The notes beneath the pieces were generated by a model. That model made no database searches, was not told the origin of the DNA, and worked only from the letters and a program-made list of their open reading frames with translations. Made by a program: the position numbers and the translations under genes. From JBBSJZ01 sp041751935 (lineage in GTDB: Bacteria > Planctomycetota > Planctomycetia > Pirellulales > Pirellulaceae), in the NCBI GenBank assembly GCA_041751935.1, contig JBGSIA010000109.1:23318-87317 (forward strand): 64,000 bases of DNA, read 5' to 3'. Below, piece after piece: positions 16,506 through 25,984 of the stretch (position 1 is its first letter; each line of letters opens with the position of its first letter).

Positions 16506-18650
16506 TTAAAAAGCGTCACCGATCAGACGGGCTGTCCGGGCAAGGATTGATGCAGGCTCAACGCGAATGCTGGCGTTACCTGTCAATCTCGAGGGAAGCG
16601 ACGTCTTCGAATCGTTCAGCCGTACTCGCACTTGGTAAAACGGGGGCTGACCGACTTTAGCGACTAATTCATCTGGAGCAGACGTTGACGCAGAGGACGC
16701 GACCTCTATGACTTCACCGCTAAGGCTGCCACTGGGAAGGGCTGGCCAAAGTATCGTTACTTGCTGGCACTGTCGGACTAAGTCGATGTCTTGTTGTCGC
16801 ACAATAAAGATGGCTTCACGCTTGGCGGCGTCGCCCACGACGCACAACAAGGTGCCAGCGTCCAACCTCGCACCTAAGTTCGCTGCGTCCAATGGCGTAC
16901 CCGACCACGAAACCGGATCCCGATCATGGAAAGAAGCGATTGTGATCGTTGTCTTCGGCAGGACAGGTGGAGCAAACACACGACCGTTTCGCGGTGATCG
17001 AATCGTTTGGCGATCAGCGTCAATTTGGATCAATCGAAGCCGAGTCTGGGCATCCTCAAGCAGCTTTTCAACCGAGGCAATCAATCGCGTTGAGTCGGCA
17101 CTCACTTGACGACTGTTTTGCAGTGACACCAATCTCGTTTCCAGCAGTTCCTGTTCGTAATGTAGGCCCAACAGCTCGCGCTCGACCGTCGGATCCACGA
17201 TCCGCGCGAGCGTGTCACCAGTGCGAACGTCTTCGCCACTGGAGATGGATTCAACGAGCGTTCCACCTTTGGGGACAAAGACAAATGCCGCATCCGCCGG
17301 TTGCAATGTCAGGGGTGCAACGACACGTCGCGGTAACGGAATCAAACAGGAAATTAGCACAACGATGACGGCGACAATTGAGACAACGGCAGGTCTTCGT
17401 GGCGTCAGACTTGCCCGGCGAACGCTACGATCCGGCGGCGTCAATATCATTCGCAGCAAACGAGTGACAACCATCACCGCAAGGGCAATCAACACCAAAG
17501 ACGCAAGGCTGGCGAGGTGATGATGCTCGGCAAATCGATACGCCACTAAACCGATCATTGCGAGAACGGCGACACGATACAAATAACTGGCGACCGAATA
17601 AGAGGCAAGCAACGCGGTACGAGTGGGACTAACTGTCGTGAAACCGTGATCCAGTTTTGGCAGCCCCCACAGAATACGTCGGAAACTCATCGCGACAACT
17701 TCCGTCGATCGCTGCGCCAAATTGGGAATGCCCACGAGGTCTGAAAGCACGTAGTAACCATCGTATCGCAGTAGCGGATTTGCGTTCACCAGTACCGTCG
17801 AAACTGAGCATACCACCATCACAATCAACGCCAGCGAATGCATTGATGAGGCGCTTGTCGACAGCCAAATGAACGTTGCGAGCGATGCCAAAACCAGCTC
17901 GGCGATCACTCCCGCCGCAGAGACGAGAATACGTTCGTAGCGGTGTCTGAATAGCCATGCGTCCGAAACGTCACAGTACAAACAAGGGATACCAAGCAGA
18001 ACCATCACGCCCATTTCACGGACCTCGCCACCAAACCATCGACAAACGTTCGCATGGGCAAGTTCGTGAACGAGTTTCGTAAAGGCCAGAACGATCACCA
18101 GGGCTGTGACTCCAGTTGTCGTCACGTCAGTTGTGACAGTGGCCAGTTCTTTCACCAACCGTGACCAGTGGACAATCACCAGAGCAGCCGCCGCAATAAC
18201 TAGTAATGCGGCAACAAGGCCAGCGCTGAGAGTCAACAATCGGCGAGCGACTGGGGCAAGCAAGTTCAACACCGGTTCAGGTGAGAACCCCGGAAAACGA
18301 ATCGCCAGCGGATTGCAATACCAACGATACGACGGTTGCGGCGGACAAGGGTTTGCCAACGCGATTCCTTTCGCATCTAGCAGGTTCTTCGCTCGCACAC
18401 TAGCATAAAACTGTACGATCGACTCAGCAGCAACGAATCTCGGGGAAAACTTCCGGTTGCACTCGGAAACGATTTGGCTGAGTGACCGCGTGCCATCGGC
18501 TAGTTGTAAAACGCGATACTCGTCGTCATTGAAGTACACGAGTTCTCGTGCTAGCGGGTCTTTAATCACCCACAGATAAGATTCACCACTAACGATTTGT
18601 CGATGCACCAGGTCAGCACGCAGCACCCAGGGGAACGCTTGCTTGCTCAC
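16506..18650 (-). CDS. PqqD-like / M50 metalloprotease / adaptor fusion membrane protein
   Basis: 714 residues in three parts. Residues ~1-95 look like a PqqD-type peptide-recognition domain (LVYFNDDEYRVLQLADGTRS). Residues ~140-430 are a polytopic M50 site-2-protease core with HELAH at 195-199 and the third-ligand motif NPLLRYDG, Asp297. Residues ~445-700 form a periplasmic lipoyl/barrel-sandwich domain as in HlyD adaptors (GGTLVESISSGEDVRTGDTLARI). The protein could recognise, cleave and help extrude a peptide or protein substrate. Translation seems to start at GTG overlapping the upstream gene stop (GTGA). It is the last of three coupled genes (GAF-HlyD, HlyD, this one); no ABC or RND pump gene is adjacent, though the unrelated GntR-ABC operon follows about 125 bp downstream. 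Confidence 0.85.
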   Translation of the reverse strand: MSKQAFPWVLRADLVHRQIVSGESYLWVIKDPLARELVYFNDDEYRVLQLADGTRSLSQIVSECNRKFSPRFVAAESIVQFYASVRAKNLLDAKGIALANPCPPQPSYRWYCNPLAIRFPGFSPEPVLNLLAPVARRLLTLSAGLVAALLVIAAAALVIVHWSRLVKELATVTTDVTTTGVTALVIVLAFTKLVHELAHANVCRWFGGEVREMGVMVLLGIPCLYCDVSDAWLFRHRYERILVSAAGVIAELVLASLATFIWLSTSASSMHSLALIVMVVCSVSTVLVNANPLLRYDGYYVLSDLVGIPNLAQRSTEVVAMSFRRILWGLPKLDHGFTTVSPTRTALLASYSVASYLYRVAVLAMIGLVAYRFAEHHHLASLASLVLIALAVMVVTRLLRMILTPPDRSVRRASLTPRRPAVVSIVAVIVVLISCLIPLPRRVVAPLTLQPADAAFVFVPKGGTLVESISSGEDVRTGDTLARIVDPTVERELLGLHYEQELLETRLVSLQNSRQVSADSTRLIASVEKLLEDAQTRLRLIQIDADRQTIRSPRNGRVFAPPVLPKTTITIASFHDRDPVSWSGTPLDAANLGARLDAGTLLCVVGDAAKREAIFIVRQQDIDLVRQCQQVTILWPALPSGSLSGEVIEVASSASTSAPDELVAKVGQPPFYQVRVRLNDSKTSLPSRLTGNASIRVEPASILARTARLIGDAF

Positions 18651-19732
18651 GGATTGGCTCTCAACTGCAGTCGCATTCCTGGCAGCACGTCCATGCTCGC
18701 GTTATCAAATTCGACCCAGAACCCAATCTCACCGCTGACCGGATCGATTTCAGGGTTAATGAATACGATTGTGCCATTCCGCTGGACCGTGGATTCGGGG
18801 CCCGTGTGAATGGTCAAGTTCACAGCGCGGTTTTCTCGCAGTCGATCGATCCATTCAAACGGAACGAATCCTTGGGCACGCAAGCGATCCAGCCGAATCA
18901 CGCGGACAACCGCATCACCTGGGTTGACCCAATCGCCGGGTTTGCGAAACAGCTCAACGACGACACCGGCTATCGGCGAGTTGATTGTATGTTGAGTCAA
19001 CGAAAGCTCAGCAAGTGCACGTTGGTGCTCTTGCAGCGTCACTTGCAACTCAGCCACGCGCTTGTCAGCCACGGTTTGAGCCAATTCGACTTCGGATTGC
19101 TCGACGCTGACTTGGAATCCCCTTGATGCTTCCGTTTCTGCCTTAGCTTGTAACTGATCCAATCGGCGTTCAAATGCGGCCTGTTCAGTCTCCAATCGCG
19201 ATTTCTCGTAGGTCAATCGCAACGCCTCGATCTCGGAAGCCGAGACACTATCGGCGTACTGTTGGCGAGCATGCAGCGCGCGGTCAAGTTCGTTCTTGGC
19301 GACGGCTTCGGACTTGCGAGAAGCCGACACTCGGACTTCGTTGGAAGCCTTCTCGTTAGCGATTTCACGAACAACATCATGTTGCTTGACGTGTTGTTGT
19401 TTCTCAACAAGTTGTTTCTCGGCGAGCGTTGTTGCCAAGTCGTTCGAAGCACGCCATCGTGCCACGTCCAGTTGCGTTTGCGCAAGTGCCTGTTGAATTT
19501 TAGCCTGGCGATCGTCAAGCTTCGCCAGCGTCTGGGCAGGCTGTACCCTTTGGCCTTCGCGGACGGCTACTTCGCTTACGATACCGTTAGCCGCCGAGGC
19601 AACATCGACGCTGTCGATCAGTGTCACCACCAAATCTTCGATCTGTAATGGTTCGTCGGCTGATGAGTCGACGTTCGTTGCCAAGGCAAACGCCAGTAAC
19701 CAGCACGAGAGAACAACACGATACTTGATCAT
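18647..19732 (-). CDS. HlyD-family periplasmic adaptor protein
   Basis: 361 residues from ATG 19732. A longer reading from 19804 is unlikely because the ATG overlaps the upstream stop by 4 bp (ATGA) and gives a good signal peptide (YRVVLSCWLLAFALATNV). A short barrel-sandwich half (VDVASAANGIVSEVAVREGQ) is followed by a long alpha-helical hairpin (about residues 70-220, Gln/Glu/Ala rich), the second half (TINSPIAGVVVELFRKPGDW) and a beta-barrel region. These are the marks of membrane-fusion proteins that bridge an inner-membrane exporter to a TolC channel. It sits between a second adaptor with a GAF-like domain and the M50 protein. Confidence 0.9.
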   Translation of the reverse strand: MIKYRVVLSCWLLAFALATNVDSSADEPLQIEDLVVTLIDSVDVASAANGIVSEVAVREGQRVQPAQTLAKLDDRQAKIQQALAQTQLDVARWRASNDLATTLAEKQLVEKQQHVKQHDVVREIANEKASNEVRVSASRKSEAVAKNELDRALHARQQYADSVSASEIEALRLTYEKSRLETEQAAFERRLDQLQAKAETEASRGFQVSVEQSEVELAQTVADKRVAELQVTLQEHQRALAELSLTQHTINSPIAGVVVELFRKPGDWVNPGDAVVRVIRLDRLRAQGFVPFEWIDRLRENRAVNLTIHTGPESTVQRNGTIVFINPEIDPVSGEIGFWVEFDNASMDVLPGMRLQLRANP

Positions 19733-21222
19733 TGCCAACTTCGCTCCCGCCACCACTCGATGATCCCACGAAAATAGACGAACGCAGCGCTGCTGGAACC
19801 GCAATCGATTTGAGCCACAACACTCGCACCGTTACGAAAATCTTTTGCGGCATCGAACTCGATCGGCACTGTCACGCGGACAACCGAGTCTCCGGTAGCG
19901 TTCAAATGTGCGACCTCCGCGATACGAATCACTTGTCCAACGAGCACTCGTGTCGGATCGGACCGCAAGCGAAACTCACAGGCCTGGCCGGTGTCATCGC
20001 CTGGCCTCAGTACGTATCCGATTTCACGATCCGCGACCTCCAGATCGACGATCCAGCCATTCTCGGTTGACACCACGTCTAGCAGAAACTGTCCGTGCGT
20101 GACTGGCCGCGATTCAAGTGATTGTTCGATGTTCCAGCCGTCGATCTTGCCGTCGATGGGACTGCGTACAATCAACTCAGCCTGCTGACGGTTCACCAGT
20201 TCGAGCTGTGCCGAAAGCCCTTCGATTTGGCTGCGCAACACTCGCTCCTGGGCTGACAGATTCACGTCGCGGTCGCGGGTGCGTGACGCCAGTAGCGAAT
20301 CCAGGTTGGTTTGCGAGGTAGCAAGTTCGCCTAACAGGCTTTGTGCAGCCAAGTCAAGTTTCGGGCTACGTAGTAGCACGAGTGGATCGCCAGCGGCGAC
20401 CAAATCCCCGTTCTGAACCAGCACTTTGTCGACGAGACCGTCCGTCGATGCGTACAGATGCCGCATGTTAGCGGCTACGACGCGTCCGGTTGCCGGAATC
20501 TTTAGTTGCACGGGGATCAAGAAGGCGACAAGCAACGCAGCAGCAACCACGCTTGTCACGACGATCAATTTGCGGCGTTTCGAAACCTCGGCAAAGCGAC
20601 TCGCTAGTGCGCCCCATGCATGTTCATGTCGAGCAATCGCTTGGCCAGTCGCGACGCGAATGGCGTCGCGGTAGGCATCGAGCACATGGTCGATCGCGAC
20701 AGATGAGTTGTCATCGACGCGAAACCGTTCGACGACAATCGCGGCAATCGTTTTTCCTGTGTTCACATCGGTAATGGATTGAATGTGAATTTCGCGGCAA
20801 CCGGATTCCTGCAGATACTCATCGAGCGGTCTGGAATCAACAAGCGAGATTTCGCTACCACTGCCGAGAACAAAGGTCAACTCGTGGTGCTGGGACAGCA
20901 CGGCGCGCGTTAATCGCTGCAGCAGTCGAACTTGCCGGCTGCGACGATCCACGTTCGGTGCCGTTGAGGAAGCGATCAGTGTGAATCGGCCACCATGATG
21001 ATTCAACAAAATGACGCGATCAACGTTCGTTTGTGAAGCTACAGTGGAAGCGATATGCGTGAATGAGTCACGGAGGTTGGTGCCGTCGTGCAACCGATTG
21101 AGCACTCGGTCACGATTCGCTTGCTCGTCGAGTTGGTGACGCAGCATGTCGATCTGGTTGCGCAGGTGCAGAACCTCAGCGTCCTTCCACGAGAGTTCGG
21201 CGATACGCTGCGGATCATTCAT
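19729..21222 (-). CDS. Adaptor protein with N-terminal GAF-like domain and membrane anchor
   Basis: 497 residues. A coiled coil (about 12-40) leads into a GAF-like sensory domain (about 45-200, TNVDRVILLNHHGGRFTLIA), then one transmembrane segment (LIVVTSVVAAALLVAFLIPV, about 220-240). The periplasmic part resembles HlyD adaptors: GRVVAANMRHLYASTDGLVD, a helical hairpin with LDLAAQSLLGEL, and LIVRSPIDGKIDGW. Cytosolic GAF signalling joined to an adaptor across the membrane is unusual. It opens a three-gene unit; the next gene overlaps by 4 bp. The lipoprotein TolC gene starts divergently 458 bp away. GAF assignment rests on fold-like pattern only. Confidence 0.82.
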   Translation of the reverse strand: MNDPQRIAELSWKDAEVLHLRNQIDMLRHQLDEQANRDRVLNRLHDGTNLRDSFTHIASTVASQTNVDRVILLNHHGGRFTLIASSTAPNVDRRSRQVRLLQRLTRAVLSQHHELTFVLGSGSEISLVDSRPLDEYLQESGCREIHIQSITDVNTGKTIAAIVVERFRVDDNSSVAIDHVLDAYRDAIRVATGQAIARHEHAWGALASRFAEVSKRRKLIVVTSVVAAALLVAFLIPVQLKIPATGRVVAANMRHLYASTDGLVDKVLVQNGDLVAAGDPLVLLRSPKLDLAAQSLLGELATSQTNLDSLLASRTRDRDVNLSAQERVLRSQIEGLSAQLELVNRQQAELIVRSPIDGKIDGWNIEQSLESRPVTHGQFLLDVVSTENGWIVDLEVADREIGYVLRPGDDTGQACEFRLRSDPTRVLVGQVIRIAEVAHLNATGDSVVRVTVPIEFDAAKDFRNGASVVAQIDCGSSSAAFVYFRGIIEWWRERSWQ

Positions 21223-21680
21223 CTTGGTTTCTAAGGTAGTGGATCTATAGAAGGATGTCGATTTAATCCAGAATGACGATCTAAAATTAGCCGCTTGGGC
21301 GTTAGCCCCGGTTCTATGGTGACGAAACCGTGGCTAACGCCAAAACGGCTGATCAGATCAACAGCCTCTTAACAAGATCCACCGCTCGCAACATTCGATT
21401 TTTGCGGTCCTCGGCCACTAGTCACGCTGGCCATTTTAACCGATGAGGACTGAAAATCTTGTTTCACGCTGCTGTTTCGCATCGTTCTAAGTTGCACTTC
21501 GCGTTTCTGTGCGGATTGAGTGGACCCTAACGTGCCGGTTGTACGAAATAAGATCGATGGTAGGGGTTGTAGTGAATATGCGACCACAGCCGACGGCTTC
21601 GAAACCAACGATGCAGACAAAATTACAGTAAGACAGTGGTGAAACGTTCCACACTCCGCACGACGATCAAAATACGCGCC
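21223..21680. other. Divergent intergenic region between adaptor and TolC-like genes
   Basis: 458 bp between divergent genes of the same predicted export locus. It holds the palindrome at 21289-21350 and must carry promoters for both sides. I see no convincing paired -35/-10 boxes. Short frames here lack ribosome sites and were not called. Confidence 0.6.
21289..21350. repeat. 25-bp imperfect palindrome, probable dispersed intergenic repeat
   Basis: Two arms (21289-21313 and 21326-21350) pair at 22 of 25 positions around a 12-nt loop. The arms share the core GGCGTTAGCC / GGCTAACGCC. There is no T tract on either side, so it is not a standard terminator. I recall closely similar GTTAGCC-type hairpins between genes of Rhodopirellula genomes, but did not search. 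Confidence 0.75.
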
Positions 21681-23465
21681 ATGAAACAGGCTCGCCTGTT
21701 GCTCTGCGCGATCGCTGCTGCTTCGCTTCCAGCGTGTCGGACGTACCACAACTTTCCCGAGACGATCGCGAACAATACCGACAACATTGATGCGATTATG
21801 CGCATTGTCGATGCCGGGGCTCCGGCGGATGCGTTGTCCGCGATCCCGCCAGCGCCGATGACACTGCGGGCGCCCGAAGACTTCGACCACGCCGTGTATC
21901 GCGAGATGACCCTGGACGAAGCGATACAAATTGCATTGAGTAACGCCAGCGTCTTGCGAGATCTTGGTGCAACCGTGCTTCGATCACCACAACTTGTGGC
22001 GACTGAGCAAACCGAGTCACTTACGGAGAACGATCCGCAAGCGAGTGTCGAGGCTGCGTTGTCTGCCTATGATGCACAGTTCTATGCCTTCGCCAAGTTT
22101 CAAAACAACGACCGTCGCTTCAACAATCGATTCTTCGGCGGTGGTGCTAACGCGTTCCAACAAGACACGCACGACTATGTGCTGCAAATGTCCAAACGCA
22201 CAGCAACAGGGGCACAGTTCGCTGTTCGAAGCGTCACCGACTACGACGCCAATAACGCGACGGGAAATTTGCTACCGAGTGCTTGGCAGACTCAATTGCA
22301 CGCGGAGATGCGCCAGCCGTTGCTGCAAGGCGGTGGATTGCAGTTCAATCGCATCGCAGGACCATCAAGCCAGCCGGGTGTTTACAGCGGAATCTTGATT
22401 GCGAAAGTCAACAACGATATTAACTCGGTAAAGTTTCGCCAACAGACGCGTGACTACATCAGCAATGTGATCAACGCGTACTGGGATTTGTACTTCGCTT
22501 ACCGCGACTTGGATGCAAAACGTGCTGCCTTGGAGCGTGCACGAGAGACTTGGCAAAAGTATCAAGCACAAAAGACAAGCAATCGCAAATCGGGTGCATC
22601 CGAAGCGCTAGCCAGAGAGCAATACTACCGTTTCGAGTCCGAAATGCTTGACGCGATTGCCGGAAAAATAGTCCAGTCGACGCGAGGCAATAACGCCTCA
22701 TCGGGCGGATCGTTCGCAGGTGGCGGCGGCGTGCAAGCGGCTGAGAGACGTTTGCGACTGTTGATCGGGATGCCCATCACCGACGGTCAACTGATTCGTG
22801 TTGTCGACGAACCGAACGATGCGCCCCTGGTGTTCGACTGGGACTCGGTGTCGATGGAAGCGATGAACCTGCGCAGCGAGTTGCAACAACAACGGCTGAC
22901 CATCCAGCAGCGACAAATGGAAGTGCTCGCTGCGAAGAACTTCTTAATGCCCTCGTTGGACTTGATCACAATCTATCGACTTCGAGGGCTGGATAAACAC
23001 TTGGCTGGCAACGACAGCGCATTCGGAGAATTGGGGACCCTCGATTTCCAAGAGTACGAAGCAAGCCTCGAACTTAGGCTGCCAGTCGGTTTTCGTCAGG
23101 CTCATGCCGCTGTGCGACATGCGAAACTGCAGCTCACACGTGAACAGGCCCTTTTGCATGAGCAAGAGCGACAAGTTTTGCACGACCTGACTGCCGTTGT
23201 GGCTGATGCCGACCGCGCTTTCGCTCAGATGCAAACGAACCTGAACCGTTATCTGGCGGCCAGTGAGGCGTTGGATGTCCTGGAGACGAACCAGGACGTG
23301 GGGATGTTGGTCAATTTTGAGCAGTTGCTGGACGCCCAACGAAGGCTGAGCGAGGCCCAAACACGCTACTACGCATCTCTTGTCGAGTACAATTTGGCGG
23401 TGAAGAATGTGCAATTCGAAAAGGGCACGCTGCTGCACACCGTCAATCTGAGGATCAGAGATTAA
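21681..23465 (+). CDS. TolC-family outer-membrane efflux lipoprotein
   Basis: 594 residues from ATG 21681; an upstream GTG (21636) adds a poor leader. The signal sequence ends in a lipobox, SLPAC, so the mature protein begins at Cys and is lipid-anchored. Two long helical repeats typical of TolC channels are visible (VINAYWDLYFAYRDLDAKRAAL near 255-280 and the Gln-rich LQLTREQALLHEQERQVL near 485), with a paired NFEQLLDAQRRLSEAQTRYY helix at the end. It would supply the outer-membrane exit duct for the divergent HlyD/M50 genes. An Arg-Gly-Asn/Gly-rich insertion lies near residue 340-360. Confidence 0.9.
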   Translation: MKQARLLLCAIAAASLPACRTYHNFPETIANNTDNIDAIMRIVDAGAPADALSAIPPAPMTLRAPEDFDHAVYREMTLDEAIQIALSNASVLRDLGATVLRSPQLVATEQTESLTENDPQASVEAALSAYDAQFYAFAKFQNNDRRFNNRFFGGGANAFQQDTHDYVLQMSKRTATGAQFAVRSVTDYDANNATGNLLPSAWQTQLHAEMRQPLLQGGGLQFNRIAGPSSQPGVYSGILIAKVNNDINSVKFRQQTRDYISNVINAYWDLYFAYRDLDAKRAALERARETWQKYQAQKTSNRKSGASEALAREQYYRFESEMLDAIAGKIVQSTRGNNASSGGSFAGGGGVQAAERRLRLLIGMPITDGQLIRVVDEPNDAPLVFDWDSVSMEAMNLRSELQQQRLTIQQRQMEVLAAKNFLMPSLDLITIYRLRGLDKHLAGNDSAFGELGTLDFQEYEASLELRLPVGFRQAHAAVRHAKLQLTREQALLHEQERQVLHDLTAVVADADRAFAQMQTNLNRYLAASEALDVLETNQDVGMLVNFEQLLDAQRRLSEAQTRYYASLVEYNLAVKNVQFEKGTLLHTVNLRIRD

Positions 23466-23787
23466 GAGCATGGCGCCTCTCCAAGCCGGCTCAACAATCG
23501 TCAGATCCCTTCGTTGCCGACTGCCCTCGTTTGCGTCTGCCAATCTTGCACGCCGAGGATAACCAGCGGCTCAGCAGATTGCTGTAACTCTTTTACTGCT
23601 AGCACCTTGCGGCAAACTTATTGGTTACGGCACGCGGATTGCTTGAGAAGTGAGCATCATCCGGGCTACTGCCATCGGTGCATAACCGGGCGGTGGTTGG
23701 CGTATGAAAATAGCTCGGCAAACGACCGTGCAACAACTAGCAACTTAACCCTCATTTCAAACCCTCATTTGGAAGGTGTCACACCAG
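23466..23787. other. Intergenic region upstream of groES
   Basis: 322 bp without a credible gene. It carries AACCCTCATTT twice (23747-23757 and 23760-23770) just before the groES ribosome site. I looked for the CIRCE operator (TTAGCACTC-N9-GAGTGCTAA) and did not find it. Confidence 0.55.
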
Positions 23788-24105
23788 ATGGCGACTGCCA
23801 CCAAGAACAAGACCAGCATCCGTTTGCAACCACTGGGCGAACGAATCGTCGTACGACGAGCTGAAGGCGAATCAAAGACCGCTGGCGGCATCCTGCTACC
23901 GGACTCTGCCAAGGAAAAGCCGGCACGCGGCAAAGTTGTCGCCATTGGCACGGGCAAACTGCTCGATGACGGCACGCGCGGCAAATTTCAAGTGAAACCA
24001 GGCGACGAAATCCTGTTCACCACTTGGGCCGGCGAGACCGTCGAGATCGACGACGAAGAATTCCTGCTGATGCGAGAAGAAGACGTTCTCGGCGTGATCG
24101 AGTAG
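23788..24105 (+). CDS. groES: Co-chaperonin GroES (Hsp10)
   Basis: 105 residues from ATG 23788, with GGAAGG upstream (12 nt spacing); a GTG at 23776 would place that site too close. Conserved elements are IRLQPLGERIVVRR, the mobile loop ESKTAGGILLPDSAKEKPARGKVVAIG and the closing EDVLGVIE. The heptameric lid caps GroEL during cytosolic protein folding. groEL starts 106 bp downstream, the usual pair. No HrcA/CIRCE site is seen, so heat control must use another route. Confidence 0.97.
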   Translation: MATATKNKTSIRLQPLGERIVVRRAEGESKTAGGILLPDSAKEKPARGKVVAIGTGKLLDDGTRGKFQVKPGDEILFTTWAGETVEIDDEEFLLMREEDVLGVIE

Positions 24106-24211
24106 ATCGCAATCGAGTCGAGCTTGATTAATTCACTCGCGTTCTCGAATTTCATCGCAGAATCGACCCCAACACAAATCTGACCATATTAAACGAACAG
24201 GAATTTAACTT

Positions 24212-25843
24212 ATGCCAAAGATCATCGCTTTTGATCAGGAAGCACGTGAGGCGATTCGCCGCGGCGTTTCCAAACTCGCTCGTGCCGTGAAAGTCACTCT
24301 GGGCCCCAAGGGTCGCAACGTGATTTTGCAGAAGAGCTTCGGTAGTCCAACCGTGACCAAGGACGGCGTGACCGTCGCCAAGGAAATCGATCTGGAAGAT
24401 CCCTACGAAAACATGGGCGCCCGGATGGTTCGCGAAGTCGCCAGCAAGACCAGCGACGTCGCTGGTGATGGAACGACGACCGCAACCGTACTCGCCGAGG
24501 CGATCTTCAACGAAGGCCTCAAGGCAGTCGTTGCTGGCGTGAACCCGATTCAGATGAAGAGTGGTATCGAAAAGGCCGTTGTCGATTTGACAGAGAAGCT
24601 GAAGTCGATGGCTGTTAAAGTCAAAGACAAGCAAGCGATGGCTAACGTCGCGTCGATCGCCAGCAATAACGATCGTGAGATCGGCGAACTGCTTGCTGAT
24701 GCAATGGAAAAGGTCGGTAAAGACGGCGTGATCACCGTCGATGAAGGCAAGAGCCTGCACACCGAACAAGAATGGGTTGAGGGGATGCAGTTCGATCGCG
24801 GCTACCTGTCGCCGTACTTCGTCACCGACGCCGCAAGCATGGAAGCGGTCCTCGAAGACTGCTATGTGCTGGTTTACGAAAAGAAGATTAGCAACATCAA
24901 GGACATGGTTCCTGTGTTGGAAAAGGTCGTCCAACAAGGCAAGCCGTTGCTGATCATCGCTGAAGATGTAGATGGCGAAGCGCTGGCGACACTCGTTATC
25001 AACCGTCTTCGTGGCACGTTCACCTGCTGTGCCGTCAAGGCTCCAGGTTACGGCGATCGTCGCAAGGCAATGATGGAAGACATCGCGATCTTGACCGGCG
25101 GAACAGCCGTCTTCGAAGCTCTCGGTATGAAGCTCGAAAGCTTGGATCTGCCCGCACTGGGTCGCGCCAAGAAGGTGATCATCGACAAGGACAACACCAC
25201 GATTATCGAGGGTGCTGGAAAGAGTACCGATATCAAGGGACGTATCGACCAGATTCGTCGCGAGATCGAGAACACGACCAGCGACTACGACCGCGAGAAG
25301 CTCGAAGAGCGATTGGCCAAGTTGGCTGGCGGTGTGGCGAAGGTCAACGTCGGTGCAGCGACCGAAAGCGAAATGAAGGAAAAGAAGGCTCGCGTCGAAG
25401 ACGCGTTGCATGCGACCCGTGCTGCTGTTGAAGAAGGCATTCTGCCGGGCGGTGGCGTTGCATTGCTGCGTGCTTCCGGTGCGGTTAAGCCAGCCGATTC
25501 ACTGACCGAAGACGAGAAGGTCGGTTACAACATAGTGCTCCGCTCTTGTCGTGCTCCGCTGACCATGATCAGCGAGAACGCTGGTCAAGACGGCGGCATC
25601 GTGTGCGAGAAAGTACTCGCCATGAAGGGCAACGAAGGCTACAACGCACTAACCGACGTTTACGAAGACTTGGTCAAGGCTGGCGTCATCGACCCCACCA
25701 AAGTGACTCGCACCGCACTGGCCAACGCAGCCAGCGTGGCGACGCTGTTGCTAACCAGTGACGCGTTGATCGCCGAGAAGCCCAAGAAAGGCAAGTCGGG
25801 CGGCGGCGGTGGTGGCACCGGTGGCGACTACGATATGTACTAA
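24212..25843 (+). CDS. groEL: Chaperonin GroEL (Hsp60)
   Basis: 543 residues, normal length. The start ATG follows AGGA at about 9 nt. Hallmarks are VTLGPKGRNVILQKSFGSP, VAGDGTTTATVLAEAI (ATP site), IASNNDREIGELLADAM, AEDVDGEALATLVINRLRG and GGGVALLRAS. The tail is KSGGGGGGTGGDYDMY and lacks the GGM repeats of many GroELs. Many planctomycetes carry several groEL copies; whether this is the main copy cannot be judged because only one is in view. The groES partner lies just upstream and a strong terminator follows. Confidence 0.98.
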   Translation: MPKIIAFDQEAREAIRRGVSKLARAVKVTLGPKGRNVILQKSFGSPTVTKDGVTVAKEIDLEDPYENMGARMVREVASKTSDVAGDGTTTATVLAEAIFNEGLKAVVAGVNPIQMKSGIEKAVVDLTEKLKSMAVKVKDKQAMANVASIASNNDREIGELLADAMEKVGKDGVITVDEGKSLHTEQEWVEGMQFDRGYLSPYFVTDAASMEAVLEDCYVLVYEKKISNIKDMVPVLEKVVQQGKPLLIIAEDVDGEALATLVINRLRGTFTCCAVKAPGYGDRRKAMMEDIAILTGGTAVFEALGMKLESLDLPALGRAKKVIIDKDNTTIIEGAGKSTDIKGRIDQIRREIENTTSDYDREKLEERLAKLAGGVAKVNVGAATESEMKEKKARVEDALHATRAAVEEGILPGGGVALLRASGAVKPADSLTEDEKVGYNIVLRSCRAPLTMISENAGQDGGIVCEKVLAMKGNEGYNALTDVYEDLVKAGVIDPTKVTRTALANAASVATLLLTSDALIAEKPKKGKSGGGGGGTGGDYDMY

Positions 25844-25925
25844 GCGGGGATGACGTCGGCGGCGATTTACTTGCAGAGCAAATCGCACGTGTTTGGCCCG
25901 CTGGTAAATCGCGATTAATAACGAG

Positions 25926-25959
25926 AACGGTCGATGGAGAAATCTGTCGACCGTTTTTT
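25926..25959 (+). terminator. Rho-independent terminator of groES-groEL
   Basis: AACGGTCGA (25926-25934) pairs perfectly with TCGACCGTT (25947-25955) around a 12-nt loop. Six T residues follow (25954-25959, two of them shared with the stem). Confidence 0.9.
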
Positions 25960-25984
25960 GTTACCAAGCTAGGCTTACTTAGCA

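Noticed and set aside
23466..23787. CIRCE operator in front of groES
   Set aside because: No TTAGCACTC-N9-GAGTGCTAA or close variant is present.
24152..25411. 419-codon open frame opposite groEL
   Set aside because: It mirrors the strong codon pattern of groEL on the other strand, has no ribosome site, and shows no domain.
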